A DNA stretch of 10,237 bases from REEB95 sp035275845. Its GTDB lineage: Bacteria; Pseudomonadota; Alphaproteobacteria; ATCC43930; CGMCC-115725. The notes below the pieces were generated by a model. The model was not told where the DNA came from. It made no database searches and saw only the letters and a program-made list of their open reading frames with translations. Shown here in pieces: positions 1-6,586 of this stretch. The position numbers and the translations under genes were made by a program. The DNA lies in the NCBI GenBank assembly GCA_035275845.1, contig DATEMD010000078.1, forward strand, positions 1 through 10,237. Direction: 5' to 3'. The stretch's first letter is position 1. Every line of letters begins with the position of its first letter.

Positions 1-923
1 GCGGGCGGCACGCCGCGCCGGCGCAAGCCGGCGAGCGTCGGCATGCGCGGATCGTCCCACCCCGTCACGCGCTTGTCCTGCACCAGCTGAGTCAGGAACC
101 GCTTCGACAGCACGGTGTAGCCGAGATTGAGCCGGGCGAACTCGTACTGATGCGGCTGCGACGGCACCGGCAGGTTGGCGATGAACCAATCATAGAGCGG
201 CCGGTGATCCTCGAACTCGAGGGTGCAGATCGAATGGGTGATGCCCTCGATGGCGTCGGACTGGCCGTGCGCGAAGTCATAGGTCGGATAGATCGCCCAT
301 GTCTTGCCGGTGCGTGGATGCTCGGCATGCAGGATGCGATAGAGCACGGGATCGCGCAGGTTGATGTTGCCGCTGGCCATGTCGATTTTGGCGCGCAGCA
401 CGCGCGCGCCGTTGGCGAACTCGCCGGCGCGCATGCGGCGGAAGAGATCGAGGTTCTCCTCGACGCCCCGGCTGCGGAACGGACTTTCCTTGCCCGGCTC
501 GGTCAGCGAGCCGCGCATCTTCGCCATCTCGTCCGGCGGAGTATCGTCCACGTAAGCCTTGCCGGCGCGGATCAGGTGCTCGGCCCATTCGTAAAGCCGC
601 TCGAAATAGTCGGAGGCGTGATGGAGATGCGTGCCCCAGTCGAAGCCGAGCCAGCGCACGTCGCGCTCGATCGCGTCGATGAATTCCTGCTCTTCCTTCG
701 CCGGATTGGTGTCGTCGAAGCGCAGGTGGCAGACGCCGCCGTATTCCCTGGCGATGCCGAAGTTGAGACAGATCGACTTGGCGTGGCCGATATGGAGATA
801 GCCGTTGGGCTCGGGCGGAAAGCGCGTCACCACGCTTTTGACGCGGCCGGATTTGAGGTCGGCCTCGACGATGTCGCGGATGAAGTCGCGGCCGGGTGCG
901 GCGGCGGGCTGGTCTGACGGCAT
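1..923 (-). CDS. glnS: Glutamine--tRNA ligase (GlnRS), N-terminal 307 residues, cut by window edge
   Basis: Cytoplasmic class I aminoacyl-tRNA synthetase that charges tRNA-Gln with glutamine using ATP. The visible part carries the GlnRS-type signature FPPEPNGYLHIGHAKS, with HIGH at residues 44-47, the FDDTNP segment at about 69-74, and the KMSKS-equivalent VLSKR at 271-275, the spacing expected of the family. The start is ATG at 923, 11 bp after the nadE stop, with a purine-rich AAGAAGAAGAG just upstream serving as ribosome site, so it is very likely co-transcribed with nadE. The anticodon-binding domains lie beyond the left edge; in related bacteria this protein is often fused to a C-terminal YqeY domain, which cannot be judged here. 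GltX is unlikely because the HIGH-region wording is that of GlnRS. Confidence 0.95.
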   Translation of the reverse strand, partial: MPSDQPAAAPGRDFIRDIVEADLKSGRVKSVVTRFPPEPNGYLHIGHAKSICLNFGIAREYGGVCHLRFDDTNPAKEEQEFIDAIERDVRWLGFDWGTHLHHASDYFERLYEWAEHLIRAGKAYVDDTPPDEMAKMRGSLTEPGKESPFRSRGVEENLDLFRRMRAGEFANGARVLRAKIDMASGNINLRDPVLYRILHAEHPRTGKTWAIYPTYDFAHGQSDAIEGITHSICTLEFEDHRPLYDWFIANLPVPSQPHQYEFARLNLGYTVLSKRFLTQLVQDKRVTGWDDPRMPTLAGLRRRGVPP

Positions 924-934
924 GACTCTTCTTC

Positions 935-2653
935 TTATGTCGAGGGTGCTGGCGTGGGCGCGCGCGGCGTTTCGCCGGGATCGAATTCGACAGCCGACGC
1001 CGCGGCTGTGAAAGCGTTGGTGATCGGATAGCGGCGGTCGCGGCCAAAGGCGCGGCGCGTGATCTTGATGCCCGGCGGCGCCTGGCGGCGCTTATATTCG
1101 GCGCGGTCGAGCATCGCCCACACGGTCCGCACGGTGTCCTCGGCAAAGCCCCGCTTGACGGTCTCGGCCACTGCCATGTCGCGCTCGATCAGGCATTCCA
1201 AGATGCCGTCGAGCGTCGCATAGGGCGGCAGCGTGTCTTGATCGGTCTGGTTGGGCCTGAGCTCGGCGGTCGGCGCTTTGGTCAGCACGCGCTCGGGCAT
1301 GACACGGCCGCCGGGACCGAGGAAATCGTCAGGCCGGTTCGCGTTGCGCCAACGGCAAAGCGCATAGACGGTCATCTTGTAGACGTCCTTGAGCACTGAA
1401 TAACCGCCGCACATGTCGCCGTAGAGCGTCGAGTAGCCAACCGACATCTCCGACTTGTTGCCGGTCGACAGCACCATCCAGCCGAACTTGTTGCTGAGCG
1501 CCATCAGCGTGATACCGCGGGCGCGCGCCTGGATATTCTCCTCGGTCGTGTCCGGCGTCTTCCCCCTGAAGGATTCCGCCAGCGTCTTGTCGAACGCCTT
1601 CATCGCCGGCGCGATATCGATCGAGCGCAGTTCGCAGCCCAAAAGCGTCGCGACCTCGGTCGCGTCCTCGACGCTGTCACGCGAGGTAAACGGCGACGGC
1701 ATGACGACGCCGTGCACCTTGTCGGGACCGAGTGCATCGACTGCGACCGCCGCGGTCAGCGCGGAATCGACGCCGCCCGACAAGCCGATGACCACGCCCG
1801 GAAAACGGTTCTTGCGCACGTAATCGCGCAGGCCCAGCACCAGCGCGTGATAGATCGCGGCCTCGCCCTCTTCGGGCTTTTCGAGCGCGCCGGCTTCGAC
1901 CGTCCAGCGCCGTCCGGCGCGGCGCCATTGGGTCACCGGCTGCGCCTCGCGCCAGCTTGGCGCCTGGAGACGCAAATTGAACGCGGTGTCGAGCGCGAAC
2001 GAGGCGCCGTCGAACACCAGCTCGTCCTGGCCGCCGATCTGATTGACATAGAGCAACGGCAATCCGGTTTCCTTGACGCGCGCGACGGCAAGCGACACGC
2101 GCTCGCCAAGCTTGTCCGTTTCAAACGGCGAGCCGTTGACGACGACGAGCAGGTCGGCGCCGGATTCCTGGAGCGTCTCGGCAACGTCCGGCGTCCACAT
2201 GTCCTCGCACACCATGACGCCGAGCCGCACGCCCTTGAACGGGATCGGACCCGGCGGTGGACCGGCCGTGAAGACGCGCTTTTCGTCGAAGACACCGTAG
2301 TTCGGCAGCTCGTGCTTGAAGCGCAGCGCCGCCACTTTGCCGTCGGCCAGCAGCACGGCGGCGTTGTAGAGCTTGCCGTCCTGGCGCCAGGGCGATCCAA
2401 GCAGCATCGCCGGCGCGTCCTTCGTTTCGCGCGCGAACGCCGTCACGGCGGCCTGACAGGCGGCGACGAACGCCGGCTTCAGGATCAAATCTTCGGGCGG
2501 ATAGCCGGCAACGACGAGCTCGCTGGCCACCACCAGATCGGCGCCCTGCCCGCGTGCCTCGGCGAGCGCGCGGCGCAGCTTTGCCACGTTGCCGGCGACG
2601 TCGCCGACGGTGGGATCGAGCTGGGCAACCGAAATGACGAGTGAATCGACCAT
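935..2653 (-). CDS. nadE: Glutamine-dependent NAD+ synthetase
   Basis: Catalyses the last step of NAD+ synthesis: amidation of nicotinate adenine dinucleotide with ATP, using ammonia released from glutamine. It is the two-domain form (572 aa). The N-terminal nitrilase-type glutaminase has the Glu/Lys/Cys triad at E45 (VASELV), K113 (FKHELPNYGVFDE) and C149 (GVMVCEDMW). The C-terminal N-type ATP pyrophosphatase domain has SGGVDS at 292-297. I chose ATG 2653 (MVDSLVISVAQ), because family members begin close to the SVAQLDPTVGD strand; the frame stays open to a TTG at 2692, but that TTG is part of a TTGACA promoter-like box. No Shine-Dalgarno is visible before 2653, so translation may be leaderless. 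glnS follows 11 bp downstream. The last ~15 residues are a Pro/Thr-rich tail that looks dispensable. Confidence 0.96.
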   Translation of the reverse strand: MVDSLVISVAQLDPTVGDVAGNVAKLRRALAEARGQGADLVVASELVVAGYPPEDLILKPAFVAACQAAVTAFARETKDAPAMLLGSPWRQDGKLYNAAVLLADGKVAALRFKHELPNYGVFDEKRVFTAGPPPGPIPFKGVRLGVMVCEDMWTPDVAETLQESGADLLVVVNGSPFETDKLGERVSLAVARVKETGLPLLYVNQIGGQDELVFDGASFALDTAFNLRLQAPSWREAQPVTQWRRAGRRWTVEAGALEKPEEGEAAIYHALVLGLRDYVRKNRFPGVVIGLSGGVDSALTAAVAVDALGPDKVHGVVMPSPFTSRDSVEDATEVATLLGCELRSIDIAPAMKAFDKTLAESFRGKTPDTTEENIQARARGITLMALSNKFGWMVLSTGNKSEMSVGYSTLYGDMCGGYSVLKDVYKMTVYALCRWRNANRPDDFLGPGGRVMPERVLTKAPTAELRPNQTDQDTLPPYATLDGILECLIERDMAVAETVKRGFAEDTVRTVWAMLDRAEYKRRQAPPGIKITRRAFGRDRRYPITNAFTAAASAVEFDPGETPRAPTPAPST

Positions 2654-2663
2654 GACAGGGCGC

Positions 2664-2692
2664 ACGCTAGGAGCCGTGCCGAGGGGTGTCAA
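2664..2692 (-). promoter_or_regulatory. Candidate sigma70-type promoter of nadE-glnS
   Basis: On the minus strand a perfect TTGACA (2692-2687) is followed after 17 bp by TAGCGT (2669-2664, three of six consensus matches). The predicted start of transcription falls about 4 nt before the nadE ATG at 2653, which fits the absence of a Shine-Dalgarno. It lies in the 108-bp gap after the propeller gene, so nadE-glnS could be transcribed independently of the upstream operon. The weak -10 keeps this tentative. Confidence 0.4.
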
Positions 2693-2761
2693 TCAGCCGC
2701 CGCGCCAGCGCCGGTCAAACCGGGGGCCGGATCGGGTAGCACAATCCTAGCCGCGCGTGGT

Positions 2762-3847
2762 CTAGGCCGCGAAACGCACCGCGTTGATCGGCGGCAGCCG
2801 GCCTTCGGGCGCCGTCCAGCTGTCGCCGCCGTCTTCCGAGATCCACACGCCGCCGCTGGTCGAGCCAAAGGCAAGCGTCGCGCCATCGGCCGCAACGTCG
2901 AGGGCGTGGCGCAGCACCAGATCGTAGGCGTGACGCTGCGGCAACCCCTTGTGCAGCACCTCGAAGTTCTTGCCGCCGTCGCGGGTGCGCGCCACCACGA
3001 CCTTGCCATCGACCGGCACGCGCTTTTCGTCCTTGATCGCCGGCACGAACCACGCCGTGTTCCGGTCACGCGGATGCGCCGCAACGGTGAAGCCGAATTT
3101 CGACGGCTTGATCGCCGTGATCTCGCTCCAGCTGAGGCCGGAATCCTCCGAACGGAAGACGCCGTTGTGATGCTGGCACCAGACGGTGTCGGGATGCGCG
3201 GCGCAGCGCGCCAGGCGATGGATGTCCATGGCGATCGGGTCCTCGCGCCGCTCGGGCGGCATGTATTCGTTGTACATGCCGCCGCGGTTCATGATGCGCC
3301 AGGACTTGCCGGCATCGTGGCTTGCCCAGACGCCGGCGGTCGAAACACCGACGCGAATCTCGTCGGGCTTCTGCGGGTCGACCAGCACGGCGCTGATGCC
3401 TGGCTGCTCGCCGCCGGCGACGCCCATCCATTGCTTGCGCTCGGGCATCATCCACAGCGCTTCGATCAGCTTCCAGCTTTCGCCGCCATCGTCGGAGCGG
3501 AACAAGCCTCCGGGCATCGTGCCGGCCCAGAGCCGCCCCGATACGAAGCCGGGTTCGAGCGACCAAATCTTGCCGAGCGACCAGGGATGCGGATCGTCGG
3601 TCGCGTCGTCGGGCTTGGGCGGAAAGGTCGGCACGCCGAGCTCGCGCCAGGCGTTGCCCTCGCGCTTCCAGAGATGCGAGCCGAAATGACCGAGATCGAG
3701 CGCGGCATAGAGCGCGCCATCGGTCGACAACAGCGCCGAGACCGGATCGCCGAGGAAATGCACGTCGGCGATCGCCCAGGCGCCTTTTTTCTGGCGCGCA
3801 ATCTCAAACAGGCCCTTGCGGGTGCCGACATAGATGCGATCAGCCAT
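2762..3847 (-). CDS. Cytoplasmic Asp-box (BNR) beta-propeller protein, sialidase/sortilin-like fold
   Basis: A 361-aa protein of the WD40/YVTN/BNR-like superfamily, commonly auto-labelled exo-alpha-sialidase or glycosyl hydrolase. Five Asp-box motifs (S/T-x-D-x-G-x-x-W/F) are visible: SDDGGESW (118-125), SHDAGKSW (176-183), SEDSGLSW (233-240), TRDGGKNF (288-295) and SEDGGDSW (337-344), the sign of a multi-bladed propeller. It begins MADRIYVGTRKGLFEI without a signal peptide, so it is probably cytoplasmic. I see no sialidase RIP motif or clear Arg triad, so enzymatic sialidase activity is doubtful. A conserved-looking CQHHNGVFRSED segment (224-235) could be a ligand or metal site. The start is well supported by GGAGG six bases before ATG 3847. 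It follows the MoaD-like gene by 18 bp as last gene of the operon. Function unknown. Confidence 0.85.
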   Translation of the reverse strand: MADRIYVGTRKGLFEIARQKKGAWAIADVHFLGDPVSALLSTDGALYAALDLGHFGSHLWKREGNAWRELGVPTFPPKPDDATDDPHPWSLGKIWSLEPGFVSGRLWAGTMPGGLFRSDDGGESWKLIEALWMMPERKQWMGVAGGEQPGISAVLVDPQKPDEIRVGVSTAGVWASHDAGKSWRIMNRGGMYNEYMPPERREDPIAMDIHRLARCAAHPDTVWCQHHNGVFRSEDSGLSWSEITAIKPSKFGFTVAAHPRDRNTAWFVPAIKDEKRVPVDGKVVVARTRDGGKNFEVLHKGLPQRHAYDLVLRHALDVAADGATLAFGSTSGGVWISEDGGDSWTAPEGRLPPINAVRFAA

Positions 3848-3865
3848 GCGTTCCTCCCATTCCCG

Positions 3866-4135
3866 TCATCCGCCGGTCAGCGCCTGAAACACGTAGATCT
3901 TGTCCGACGCCGACACTGGATCGCTCAACCGCACGCGATCGCGCACCGGCTTGCCGTTGACGTAGAGCGCGACGTGCCGGCGCAGGCCACCTTGATCGTC
4001 GAGCACGTAGCCGCGCAACGCCGGCCGCGACGCGAACACCACACCAAGCGCCTCGCCCACCGTCGCGCCCGCGACATCGGCCGGCGGCGCCTGGAGAAAG
4101 CGCTCGAGCGCGCGAGTGAAGGCGACGGTCGGCAT
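3866..4135 (-). CDS. MoaD/ThiS family ubiquitin-like sulfur-carrier protein
   Basis: An 89-aa beta-grasp protein. The middle and end read like MoaD/ThiS: HVALYVNGKPVRD (54-66), then LSDPVSASDKIYVFQALTGG ending exactly in Gly-Gly. In characterised relatives this free diglycine is adenylated by an E1-like enzyme (MoeB/ThiF) and converted to a thiocarboxylate that donates sulfur, or is conjugated to lysines. No E1-like, MoaE, ThiG, rhodanese or JAMM gene lies in the window, so it is not in a molybdopterin or thiamine cluster. It sits between the YCII-domain gene (13 bp upstream) and the propeller gene (18 bp downstream), suggesting a shared process with the propeller. The ribosome site is weak (GGTGG). 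Family assignment is strong; the biological role is unknown. Confidence 0.85.
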   Translation of the reverse strand: MPTVAFTRALERFLQAPPADVAGATVGEALGVVFASRPALRGYVLDDQGGLRRHVALYVNGKPVRDRVRLSDPVSASDKIYVFQALTGG

Positions 4136-4148
4136 GGCGCCACCGCGA

Positions 4149-4562
4149 TCAGCCGCTCCGGCGCGGCTGCATATCTTCGAATCCGGCCGCCGCTTTCTGA
4201 ACGTCGGACGGAAAGTCCTCCATTTCCTGCACCTGCCGGATTTCGATGACCGCGTCGTGCATGACCGGACAGCGTTTGGCCCAGGCGATCGCCTCGTCCT
4301 GGGATTTGGTCCGGATCATCCAGTAACCGCCAAGCGCCTCGGACGTGCCGAACGGACCGTGCGCCACCGTCGCCTTGCCGGCGGCGAAAGTGACGCGCGC
4401 ACCCTTGGCCGGTGGATGCAGGCCATCGAGCGACACCAGCACGCCAGCCTCCTTCAACGCCTGATTGTATTTCATCATCGCCGCGACCGCCTCGGCCGTT
4501 GGCACGCAGCCGGCGTCGGCGCTTTCGTACCCCTTCGGGATCATCAGCATCATGAAACGCAT
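4149..4562 (-). CDS. YCII-related (DGPF-domain) protein
   Basis: A 137-aa protein starting MRFMMLMIPKGYE, typical of the YCII/DGPF family with a dimeric ferredoxin-like alpha+beta fold. The family's DGPF motif appears as HGPF (68-71), followed by GGYWMIRTKSQDEAIAWAKRCP, a well-conserved family segment. Biochemical roles are poorly known; members commonly neighbour PhnB-like VOC genes and ECF sigma factors or regulators. The frame is open further upstream to 4589, but ATG 4562 is the sensible start because it begins at the family's N-terminal strand and follows the PhnB-like stop by one base (TGACATG), indicating translational coupling. MoaD-like gene follows 13 bp downstream. Confidence 0.88.
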   Translation of the reverse strand: MRFMMLMIPKGYESADAGCVPTAEAVAAMMKYNQALKEAGVLVSLDGLHPPAKGARVTFAAGKATVAHGPFGTSEALGGYWMIRTKSQDEAIAWAKRCPVMHDAVIEIRQVQEMEDFPSDVQKAAAGFEDMQPRRSG

Positions 4563-4563
4563 G

Positions 4564-5019
4564 TCAGGCCACCTGCTTGGCGCGTCCACCGACCTTCGCC
4601 TCTTCGGCCGGCGCGACGTAGACCATCCACATGATGCCGAACTTGTCGGTCACCATGCCGAAGCGCGGCGAGAAGAAAGTCTTGCCGAGCGGCATCATGA
4701 CGTTGCCGCCTTCGAGCAGACCGTTGAACATCCGATCCGCCTCGGCCTCGTTCGCGACGGTGAGCGACAATCCGAAGCCGTCGAAGTGACTCATCCCATC
4801 ACCGCGGCACTGGCCATCGCCGGCGAAGACCACCGTGTCGCCGATGCGAACGCGCGCATGCATGACCTTGTCGGGCTGGAGATTCGGCGGATTGCCCTGC
4901 GGCTCGGGATTGTCCTTGAAACGCATCAGCATCGTCACCTCGGCACCGAGCGCCTTCGTGTAGAAGGCGAGCGCCTCGTCGCACCGGCCGTCGAAGAACA
5001 GATAGGGCTGTAATTGCAT
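4564..5019 (-). CDS. PhnB-like VOC (glyoxalase/bleomycin-resistance superfamily) protein
   Basis: A 151-aa vicinal-oxygen-chelate protein of the PhnB/3-demethylubiquinone-9 methyltransferase-like group. Recognisable parts are the opening QLQPYLFFDGRCDEALAFYTKALGAE (written here as a short span, residues 2-27), the MHARVRIGDTVVFAGD strand, and the closing DKFGIMWMVYV. Such proteins lack a clearly known substrate; the name PhnB does not imply phosphonate use. The frame is open to 5145, but ATG 5019 has a good ribosome site (GGGAG) and matches the family start. It is the first gene of the minus-strand operon and is divergent from the MarR gene, with the operator-like palindrome 82 bp upstream of its start. 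Confidence 0.88.
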   Translation of the reverse strand: MQLQPYLFFDGRCDEALAFYTKALGAEVTMLMRFKDNPEPQGNPPNLQPDKVMHARVRIGDTVVFAGDGQCRGDGMSHFDGFGLSLTVANEAEADRMFNGLLEGGNVMMPLGKTFFSPRFGMVTDKFGIMWMVYVAPAEEAKVGGRAKQVA

Positions 5020-5092
5020 GGTTGCTCCCTTTCCCCTTCCTGGGGGTTCCCTGGCTGGAGCGTGCGGGTCATGCCCGCCATCTGTCCAGTCC

Positions 5093-5121
5093 TTGACAAA
5101 TACGTTGATACCAACATATTT
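5093..5121 (+). promoter_or_regulatory. Candidate promoter of the MarR gene
   Basis: A perfect TTGACA (5093-5098) is followed after 17 bp by ATATTT (5116-5121); shifting by one base offers TATTTA. Predicted transcription starts essentially at the ATG (5127), and no Shine-Dalgarno is present, so the MarR mRNA may be leaderless. On the opposite strand TTTAAA (5124-5119), 17 bp and TATTTG (5101-5096) could serve the divergent operon; this is weaker. Confidence 0.45.
5101..5118. promoter_or_regulatory. Candidate MarR operator, imperfect 18-bp palindrome
   Basis: TACGTTGATACCAACATA matches its own reverse complement at 14 of 18 positions, with GTTG/CAAC and outer TA/TA arms intact. It lies in the 107-bp intergenic space between the divergent PhnB-like operon and the MarR gene, inside the spacer of the MarR gene's likely promoter. 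Palindromes of this size and position are typical for MarR dimers that repress both themselves and the divergent operon. Binding is inferred, not shown. Confidence 0.6.
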
Positions 5122-5126
5122 AAAGC

Positions 5127-5567
5127 ATGTCAAACGCTGTTTCATTCGCGGCCACGGTGCATGTGCGCGACACCTGCCTCTGCATGCATTTACAACGCGC
5201 GGCGCGCGCCGTCGCGCGCCGGTTCGACACGGCGCTGCGGCCGCTCGGTCTTACCAACGGTCAGTTCTCGCTGATGATGTCGCTCAATCGGCCGGAGCCG
5301 CCGACCATGGGCAGCGTCGCCACCCTGCTCGCCATGGATCGCACCACGCTGACCGCAGCGCTCAAGCCTCCCGAGCGGCGTGGCCTGGTCGCCATCACCG
5401 TCGATCCCGCCGACAAACGCAATCGGCTCCTGCAGCTGACGCCTGCAGGCCGCGCCCTGCTCGCCAAAGCGTTGCCGATCTGGAAGCGCACGCACGCCGC
5501 GCTCGACCAAGAACTCGGTTGGCCGAACGCGGCGCGCCTGCGCGCTGATCTGCGCGGACTGTCTTAA
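5127..5567 (+). CDS. MarR-family transcriptional regulator
   Basis: A 146-aa winged-helix repressor/sensor. Order of parts: N-terminal helix with DTCLCMHLQRAARAVARRFD (15-34), helices around LGLTNGQFSLM (40-50), the helix-turn-helix TMGSVATLLAMDRTTLTAAL (60-79), wing VDPADKRNRLLQLT (92-105), and a C-terminal dimerisation helix. Cys17 and Cys19 lie in the N-terminal dimer helix, a position where some MarR proteins carry redox- or electrophile-sensing thiols. It is divergent from the four-gene VOC/YCII/MoaD-like/propeller operon and is the obvious local regulator. Start ATG 5127 lacks a Shine-Dalgarno but sits at the edge of the promoter. It converges on the WXXGXW gene, with stops 15 bp apart and no clear terminator between. 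Confidence 0.92.
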   Translation: MSNAVSFAATVHVRDTCLCMHLQRAARAVARRFDTALRPLGLTNGQFSLMMSLNRPEPPTMGSVATLLAMDRTTLTAALKPPERRGLVAITVDPADKRNRLLQLTPAGRALLAKALPIWKRTHAALDQELGWPNAARLRADLRGLS

Positions 5568-5582
5568 ATCTGCGGCCCGCGG

Positions 5583-6515
5583 TTACGGATGCGGGTGGTC
5601 TTGCCCGCCGCCGCCTTGCGGCTGACCGCCGCCCGGCTCACCCTCGTGTTGCGGGTGTTGCCCTTGCGCTTCCGGATGACCCGGCGGCTGCGCTTGAGGA
5701 TGGCCCGGCTGCGGACCGTGCGGCGCCGGCACATTGGCGCGCTGGACCGCCGGCCGCTGCTGCTGCGGACGTTGCTGCTGCGGACGCATGGGCGCCGCGC
5801 CTTCGGCGTGGACCACACCACGGGCTTTGAACTGAGCCGGCCGCGGCGTCGCGGCGATGGCCGGACGACCATTGTTGGTCGACGAGCGCATCGCCGGATT
5901 GGCCCGCGCGGTGTTCTCGTGCCGCTGCTGCACTGCCGTCGGTGCGACATGCGCCTCACGCGAGAACTGCTCTTCCTGCGCCGTCGGCCGTGCCTGAACG
6001 CCGCCCTGGCCGCCGTTGTAGCTGACGCGCGTGACGTTGACGTTGTTGACCACCGTCTTGTTGTAGACGTTTGTGATGTGGACACCGCCGAAGTTGTTGT
6101 AGGCGCGGTTGTAATGGAACTCGTCGTGGTCCCAGAACCCGCCAGCATAGCCGACGCCGATATAGCCGAAGCCGTAATTGATGCCGCCGTAGTAGCCGAC
6201 GTGCGGGCCCCAATAGCCGGCGTGCCAAACATAAACGCCCTCACCCCAACCCCAATAACCTGGCGTCCACAAGAAACCAACCCGTGGCGGCCGCACCCAG
6301 GTGCCCGGCACCCAGTAATAACCGTAGGGTCCCCACGCCCAGTAGCCGGGCGCCCAAATCCACCCCGGTCCCGGGATCGCCGGCTGCACGTAAACCGGCA
6401 GCGGCGGTGGCGCGACGGTAATCGAAACCGCGACCTGCGCTTCGCCAGCGCGCGGCAAGGCGATCGCCGCGAGCACCAACATCAACGGCAAAAGCAAACG
6501 GCGAACGCTGTGCAT
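5583..6515 (-). CDS. Exported WXXGXW-repeat protein with His/Gln/Pro-rich tail
   Basis: A 310-aa protein of the YXWGXW/BcpO-related WXXGXW repeat type. Residues 1-26 form a signal peptide (basic start, LLLPLMLVLAAIALP core, cleavage near AGEA-Q). Four W-x-x-G-x-W units follow at near-regular spacing: WAPGYW (54-59), WVPGTW (68-73), WTPGYW (83-88) and WHAGYW (97-102), then a Gly/Tyr-rich stretch and an Asn/Val segment (NVYNKTVVNNVNV). The last ~60 residues are low-complexity Gln, Pro, Gly and His, including a duplicated RPQQQ. The protein is therefore exported, periplasmic or surface-attached; function unknown. ATG 6515 is chosen because it begins the signal peptide and has AAGGA six bases upstream; the frame itself stays open to 6557. 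Confidence 0.85.
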   Translation of the reverse strand: MHSVRRLLLPLMLVLAAIALPRAGEAQVAVSITVAPPPLPVYVQPAIPGPGWIWAPGYWAWGPYGYYWVPGTWVRPPRVGFLWTPGYWGWGEGVYVWHAGYWGPHVGYYGGINYGFGYIGVGYAGGFWDHDEFHYNRAYNNFGGVHITNVYNKTVVNNVNVTRVSYNGGQGGVQARPTAQEEQFSREAHVAPTAVQQRHENTARANPAMRSSTNNGRPAIAATPRPAQFKARGVVHAEGAAPMRPQQQRPQQQRPAVQRANVPAPHGPQPGHPQAQPPGHPEAQGQHPQHEGEPGGGQPQGGGGQDHPHP

Positions 6516-6548
6516 GACGGGTCCTTTGAATCGTTGCTGCAAATTAAC

Positions 6549-6565
6549 GCCGCGCACGGCGCGGC
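6549..6565 (-). promoter_or_regulatory. 5' UTR stem-loop of the WXXGXW gene
   Basis: GCCGCGC (6549-6555), ACG loop, GCGCGGC (6559-6565): a 7-bp GC stem with a three-base loop, 33 nt before the ATG at 6515. Further upstream TAGAAT (6587-6582, five of six to the -10 consensus) would place the RNA 5' end just before this hairpin. No good -35 is found. Confidence 0.4.
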
Positions 6566-6586
6566 TGAAAATGGGACGCGCATTCT

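Noticed and set aside
150..917. 255-codon plus-strand open frame opposite glnS
   Set aside because: The opposite strand encodes an unmistakable GlnRS; the plus frame is a high-GC antisense shadow with no recognisable domain.
1712..2644. 310-codon plus-strand open frame opposite nadE
   Set aside because: It is antisense to the catalytic domains of NadE, and its composition (Arg, His, Ala, Gly) is typical of shadow frames.
2711..2723. CCGGT-CAA-ACCGG hairpin after the propeller gene
   Set aside because: Only five base pairs with no U-run; too weak to call a terminator.
2762..3847. Naming the propeller a secreted exo-alpha-sialidase
   Set aside because: Asp boxes define only the fold; there is no signal peptide and no visible RIP motif or Arg triad, so the enzyme name is unsupported.
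2906..4249. 447-codon plus-strand open frame
   Set aside because: It runs antisense across three separate well-supported genes (propeller, MoaD-like, end of YCII), so it is not a gene despite its length.
5434..5454. CCTGCAG/CTGCAGG inverted repeat inside the MarR gene
   Set aside because: It lies within the wing-coding region (LLQLTPAG) and is explained by coding sequence; nothing suggests a regulatory role.
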